NCBI RefSeq assembly: GCF_009762795.1 | Contig: NZ_CP046400.1 | Coordinates: 659,501 to 723,500 of the forward strand | DNA from: Pseudodesulfovibrio cashew | Lineage (GTDB): Bacteria; Desulfobacterota; Desulfovibrionia; Desulfovibrionales; Desulfovibrionaceae | Reading direction: 5' to 3' | Length of the DNA stretch: 64,000 bases | In this document: positions 60,400 to 64,000 of the stretch, piece after piece | Layout: every line of letters begins with the position of its first letter | Position numbering within the stretch: position 1 is the first letter of the stretch | Translations under genes and position numbers: made by a program | The notes under the pieces: model-generated | Seen by the model: the letters and a program-made list of their open reading frames with translations, nothing else | Told to the model about the DNA's origin: nothing | Databases searched by the model: none

Positions 60400-62157
60400 T
60401 CATTTGACCTCTACTGTTACCGAATAGGGGCTATCTTGCGCAAAGGAGCCCTCACCCTGCATTCCTCCGCTCATGACCGTAATGCCATACGGAGAGGCTG
60501 TATACCTGCCCTGACCAAGCATCTTGCCCAAGGGAGCATGCTTTGCATTGGTCACCCCATAATCCAAAAGAGCGGCCTTGAACGTCCCATCATCATTAGT
60601 CTCCCCGGTCGCCGCAATCTCCCCTGAGAGGTTCTTGATAGTAACCGATGCATGGGCCAGAGGCGCTCCATTGCTAACGGCATGCACGATGTGAGTCGTC
60701 ATGAAGCGGACGTCCCGTAATTTACCGCCATCTAGCTGCATGTTGATGCTTTCGCGCGACGCGCCGTCCTTCATCACATTATCCGTGAAGACTCCTGTGG
60801 CAACGAAATACTTGGCATCCGAACGAATCGTCCTGTATCCGGGGAACTCCTTCAGCCGGATGAACTCGTTGCCGGAGAACTCGGGATAGCCTTCAGAGGA
60901 ACCATAAGAATCGGCGAGAAGAACATTGGCCCAAGAACTCGACATAGTGTTATGCTCAAAACGAAGACCCGAGGACTTGTTGTTGCCGCAGACGGCCACC
61001 GCAGGAACCTTAGCATTCCCATCCGCAGAGACACCCGTAATGACATTATCTTTGAAAAGCATCTTTTGCCCCTCATCTATGGCGGCCCAGACAGCACGCC
61101 CCCAACTGTCTCGTCCCTCTACGGAGCGGACGGCGCCCAAACAGACAAACCTGTTGTTCTCTATAAGAATATTATCTGCTCCCCAGTGAGTTCTATACGC
61201 TGCGGCGGCACTCGTTCCCTTGTACTCCGAGCTAAGTCTCGTCGTCATCACCTCGACATCGTTGCTCCGGACAATACCATTGGCAGTATTAGAAACCACA
61301 CCTATGCCTATCGGGTGCATACCCACCCCTCTGATGACGTTGCCTTCGCAGAGCCAGTAGTCGTTCTCCCAATCTCCCTGGCCATAGTAACATACTCCGA
61401 AAGAGTTGGTTGCGACGCTGTCGATATTGATGATGTTATTCTGACAAACGGTCTTATCGTTTCCGGGAGAGATCCCCCCCTGTCTGACGCGTTCCAGGAA
61501 ATTGTTGTACACTTCCATGTTGGAGCCCCGCTCAACGCCGATGGCTGAGAAGCCATGCTTGCGGTCGAGCACGACAGTACCCTTGTCACGAACCACGTTG
61601 TGGTGGATGCTCCCGCTCCCCCAAGGCATCACAATGGCTACCGTTTGCGCCGAATGATATTCCAGGGTCAGACCTGCCAACTCGATGTCGGCGATGCCGC
61701 GAGAGAGGTTTATGGGGCTGCTCCCTTTGAATTGTTTGTCTCCCTTCGAGACATTTTGGGATTGTACGATGCGGCCATTGATTACCGCGTTGTCGCTCCT
61801 ATGATACCCCTCGCTCGTTACGCCGTGGCTCTTTCCTTTCGCGGCAGTGCCATACTCGACAGTATGACCATTCAAATCCAGAGTGATGTGTGCCCCCTTG
61901 AAAACAAACGCTGTGCCCTCGGAGGAGACGTCGTTTTGCAGAACGTATCGGGTACCAGGCTTGTCTAGGTCCATCGGACCGGATATAGGCTCCACCTGCT
62001 TTCTATCAAATTTATGATAGGTCACATCATCAAGACCCAGCTTTTCCCGGGCATGGGCATAATCGATAAAATCGACTTGGGCCAAAGCAATCTGCGGCGC
62101 AAAGCCCAAGATAAGGGTCAACGACAGAATCGAAGGGAATAGAATTCTTCTGAACAC
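60400..62157 (-). CDS. Secreted right-handed beta-helix protein
   Basis: 585 residues. It starts with GTG at 62157, supported by AAGGAGG eight bases upstream. Signal peptide about 1-27 (IALAQ). Residues about 65-470 are parallel beta-helix repeats (ITLDLNGHTVEYG, SGSIHHNVVRD, NMEVYNNFLERV, ENNRFVCLG, LFKDNVITGV, RFEHNTMSSS), as in polysaccharide lyases or epimerases. A C-terminal Ig-like domain (ASVTIKNLSGEIAATGETNDDGTFKAAL) follows. Probably acts on a surface or environmental polysaccharide. Confidence 0.85.
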   Translation of the reverse strand: MFRRILFPSILSLTLILGFAPQIALAQVDFIDYAHAREKLGLDDVTYHKFDRKQVEPISGPMDLDKPGTRYVLQNDVSSEGTAFVFKGAHITLDLNGHTVEYGTAAKGKSHGVTSEGYHRSDNAVINGRIVQSQNVSKGDKQFKGSSPINLSRGIADIELAGLTLEYHSAQTVAIVMPWGSGSIHHNVVRDKGTVVLDRKHGFSAIGVERGSNMEVYNNFLERVRQGGISPGNDKTVCQNNIINIDSVATNSFGVCYYGQGDWENDYWLCEGNVIRGVGMHPIGIGVVSNTANGIVRSNDVEVMTTRLSSEYKGTSAAAAYRTHWGADNILIENNRFVCLGAVRSVEGRDSWGRAVWAAIDEGQKMLFKDNVITGVSADGNAKVPAVAVCGNNKSSGLRFEHNTMSSSWANVLLADSYGSSEGYPEFSGNEFIRLKEFPGYRTIRSDAKYFVATGVFTDNVMKDGASRESINMQLDGGKLRDVRFMTTHIVHAVSNGAPLAHASVTIKNLSGEIAATGETNDDGTFKAALLDYGVTNAKHAPLGKMLGQGRYTASPYGITVMSGGMQGEGSFAQDSPYSVTVEVK

Positions 62158-62309
62158 AATTAACGCCTCCTTAGATAATACAATCCCCAGCCTCTCTCCG
62201 GGAGGTTACCCCATTTCATTCGCACAGTGCTCCACTCCGGGAGTATCCCGGGTGCGGCCAACCTCCTGACAAGCGTTAAAACGCCTTCCCGTTCCAGTAC
62301 ATGCCTAGG

Positions 62310-63695
62310 CTAAAAGGGCTGATCTTCCAACTTAGATATGCAAAACCTATATTTGCCAGAGCTTTCCGACTGGATGCTGTCCACGTACTCTATTTCATGC
62401 CTCATCTGCTCGCCAAAACGCTGGTTTACCAATCGGTTAAGGTTATCCACACTATCGGAGGTCCAGTCAGAGCCCTTCACGACACGAAGGACAATGAAGT
62501 CGATGGCCTCCTGGATTATCTGCAATTGTTTCACGCCCTTCGCCTGCATGGCAAAATTCTCGGTCAATGATATGCCGGAAATATATTCCCCGTCTGGCGT
62601 GCGTACATAATCCGCAATGCGCCCCTCCAACGATTCGATTAACGGATATGAACGGCCACAGGAGCAGGGCTCGGAACGGATTCTCGCGGCGTCGCCAACC
62701 TTGTACCGAATTATTGGCATACCGTAGTTGGATAAATCAGTAACGACGACGGCCCCAACCTCACCGGGAGCCACGGGGATGCCGTTGGGGTCGACGCACT
62801 CGAGAATGATGGTGTCCATGTTGATATGCAGCCCTTCATGCGCCTCACATTCACTGGCGATAAGACTTACTTCCTCACAGCCGTACCGGTTGAAAACCTT
62901 GGCCTTAAAGGCCTCCTCTACGAGAGAGCGCTCAAAATCATGGAGCACCATTGCTGTCGAAATGATCCCTTTGGGCTGGTAGCACTGCAAGCCGTTTTGC
63001 TTCACGAACTTGGCGAAAAGATACAATGAATGGGCGTGCCCGAATAGCTGGGTCGGCCTTTTCTTCAAAAGGGCCTCGTGAAATTCGAGCATGGCTGCAT
63101 GGTCCATTTTAAGCGTATCCAGGTAGACCATCCTTCCGAGCAGAGCATTGCGCAACCAGAGACGCCAGTTGTCCTTATAGGTGGGGTTTCCCCAAATGGC
63201 ACCGATGGCCTCTCCCTGACGCCAGCCACACCACATGTCGTGGCGCACCGCACAAGCCCGCTTCCACTGCTGGCTGTCTTCGTCGATATACAGGGACAAG
63301 GAAACCCCGGTGGAGCCGGAAGTTGTCTTGTTGCGCAACTTGCTCCGATCATGAATGCCGGAAATCATATTGTCGCCTTGATTGCGGATGGCATCCTTGG
63401 TCAGAACCGGCAACTTGGACAAATCAGCCACAGTGGTGACGTCTTGCGGGCGCACTCCAGCCTCATCCATCATCTCCTTGTAATACTTTGTATTGTCATA
63501 TGCGTGAGCTATCAGGCGGGTAAGCCTTGAATCCTGCTCAGCTAGAACAGCCTTTAAATCACGGTATGGAGCGTCTACGAGCTTTTTCAGGTGCCGCAAG
63601 TAGGGGGAGGATTCTTTCGCCGCCCAAAGGGGGGCAATAATGCCTCGGCTCACATGGGAAAAAAAATCTCTATTATACTTGACGCAATCACTCAT
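62310..63695 (-). CDS. CapK/PaaK-like adenylate-forming enzyme
   Basis: 461 residues. The phosphate loop is TTSGSTGVSLSL (about 124-135), followed by NRYGCEEVSLIASECEAHEG, MPIIRYKVGD and CSCGRSYPLIESLEGRIADYV, as in phenylacetate-CoA ligase relatives. The CapK subgroup is found in capsule and exopolysaccharide loci. CxCGR may bind zinc. Codon use is less GC-rich than in the core of the window. Confidence 0.88.
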   Translation of the reverse strand: MSDCVKYNRDFFSHVSRGIIAPLWAAKESSPYLRHLKKLVDAPYRDLKAVLAEQDSRLTRLIAHAYDNTKYYKEMMDEAGVRPQDVTTVADLSKLPVLTKDAIRNQGDNMISGIHDRSKLRNKTTSGSTGVSLSLYIDEDSQQWKRACAVRHDMWCGWRQGEAIGAIWGNPTYKDNWRLWLRNALLGRMVYLDTLKMDHAAMLEFHEALLKKRPTQLFGHAHSLYLFAKFVKQNGLQCYQPKGIISTAMVLHDFERSLVEEAFKAKVFNRYGCEEVSLIASECEAHEGLHINMDTIILECVDPNGIPVAPGEVGAVVVTDLSNYGMPIIRYKVGDAARIRSEPCSCGRSYPLIESLEGRIADYVRTPDGEYISGISLTENFAMQAKGVKQLQIIQEAIDFIVLRVVKGSDWTSDSVDNLNRLVNQRFGEQMRHEIEYVDSIQSESSGKYRFCISKLEDQPF

Positions 63696-63758
63696 AACAA
63701 CTCCAATTTATTCAAAAATCGCAAAACCAATTTCACCGGCAGACTCAAAAAATTGCCA

Positions 63759-64000
63759 TTATAGCGGAGCCACGCCGTGCGTGCCCGATAACGCACTCTT
63801 AAATTCAATCTCCGATTCGGGAATACTAAATATTACACCCTCCCCACCGCCAGAGGCAACATGCTTCCGAATGGAATAAATAACCCCTTCAAGAAGGATG
63901 CGACTGATGGACTCAGCGCAACTCACCAAATCATAAACAAAATACTTCTCGCATTCGGAGCCAACTTTACACGCGGATAGACGGCTCACGCCATCTTCAA
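63759..64000 (-). CDS. C-terminal end of a gene running off the window
   Basis: The frame is open to the right edge and ends at 63759. The visible 80 residues (RLSACKVGSECEKYFVYDLVSCAESISRILLEGVIYSIRKHVASGGG...) are not enough to place. It precedes the CapK-like gene on the same strand and is presumably part of the same locus. AT-rich spacer (63696-63758) between them. Confidence 0.55.
   Translation of the reverse strand, partial: EDGVSRLSACKVGSECEKYFVYDLVSCAESISRILLEGVIYSIRKHVASGGGEGVIFSIPESEIEFKSALSGTHGVAPL

Overview
The window reads as a high-GC chromosomal segment of a sulfate-reducing bacterium of the Desulfovibrio / Pseudodesulfovibrio type. The pointers are a periplasmic tetrahaem cytochrome c3, the siroheme-decarboxylase route to heme (ahbB beside hemL), anaerobic cobalamin genes (cbiH, cbiG, cbiD, cbiET), multihaem membrane cytochromes, a DUF116 protein next to fmt and def, and orphan sigma-54 response regulators. 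The species cannot be fixed from the sequence alone. No rRNA, tRNA, CRISPR array, insertion sequence or prophage was recognised.

Layout. 21-3578: two CydA-superfamily membrane subunits, the second fused to eight c-type haem sites. 3699-4421: TerC-type protein. 4432-5316: about 880 bases without a gene, rich in hairpins and dispersed repeats, ending at serS. 6677-8966: DksA/TraR zinc finger protein and aminotransferase, divergent from an SDR enzyme. 9012-11948: Met-rich lipoprotein, APH-type kinase and the pseudokinase AMPylase SelO, tightly packed. 12026-14033: a very acidic low-complexity protein and cytochrome c3. 14182-18985: cbiG-cbiH, ahbB-hemL and gpsA. 18999-21859: small lipoprotein, NAD(P)-binding/DUF2867 protein and cbiD.

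21856-26990 is the most unusual coding region. Three diverged SpoIIAA/STAS-like small proteins and a frameshifted duplicate fragment face a 1069-residue STAND-type P-loop NTPase with eleven 44-residue helical repeats. 27105-29137 holds a small transaldolase and cbiET. 29345-30053 holds two and a half tandem copies of a 285-bp repeat. Each full copy carries a promoter-like and a terminator-like signal on the minus strand, and the array touches the stop codon of a molybdopterin oxidoreductase.

31948-40242 is mostly housekeeping: DUF116 protein, fmt, def (with a 44-bp perfect palindrome upstream), aspS, hisS, a cysteine-cluster protein, a DUF4079-like membrane protein and a family 9 glycosyltransferase. 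40307-46208 is a single minus-strand block: small membrane ORF, ECF sigma factor, anti-sigma factor, periplasmic metal-sensor-like protein, ABC ATPase, MacB/LolC-type permease, LolA-like protein and outer-membrane beta-barrel. It looks like a stress-inducible envelope export or lipid/lipoprotein trafficking system. 46543-60120 carries a radical SAM protein, pgeF, a 5-formyl-THF cyclo-ligase, two sigma-54 activators, a Tat-exported phosphoesterase, an ATP-grasp enzyme, a TIGR01777 epimerase, two methyltransferases, a Spy-like protein and a solute-binding protein. 60400-64000 has lower GC in places and looks like the edge of a surface-polysaccharide locus (secreted beta-helix protein, CapK/PaaK-like adenylate-forming enzyme, and the end of one more gene).
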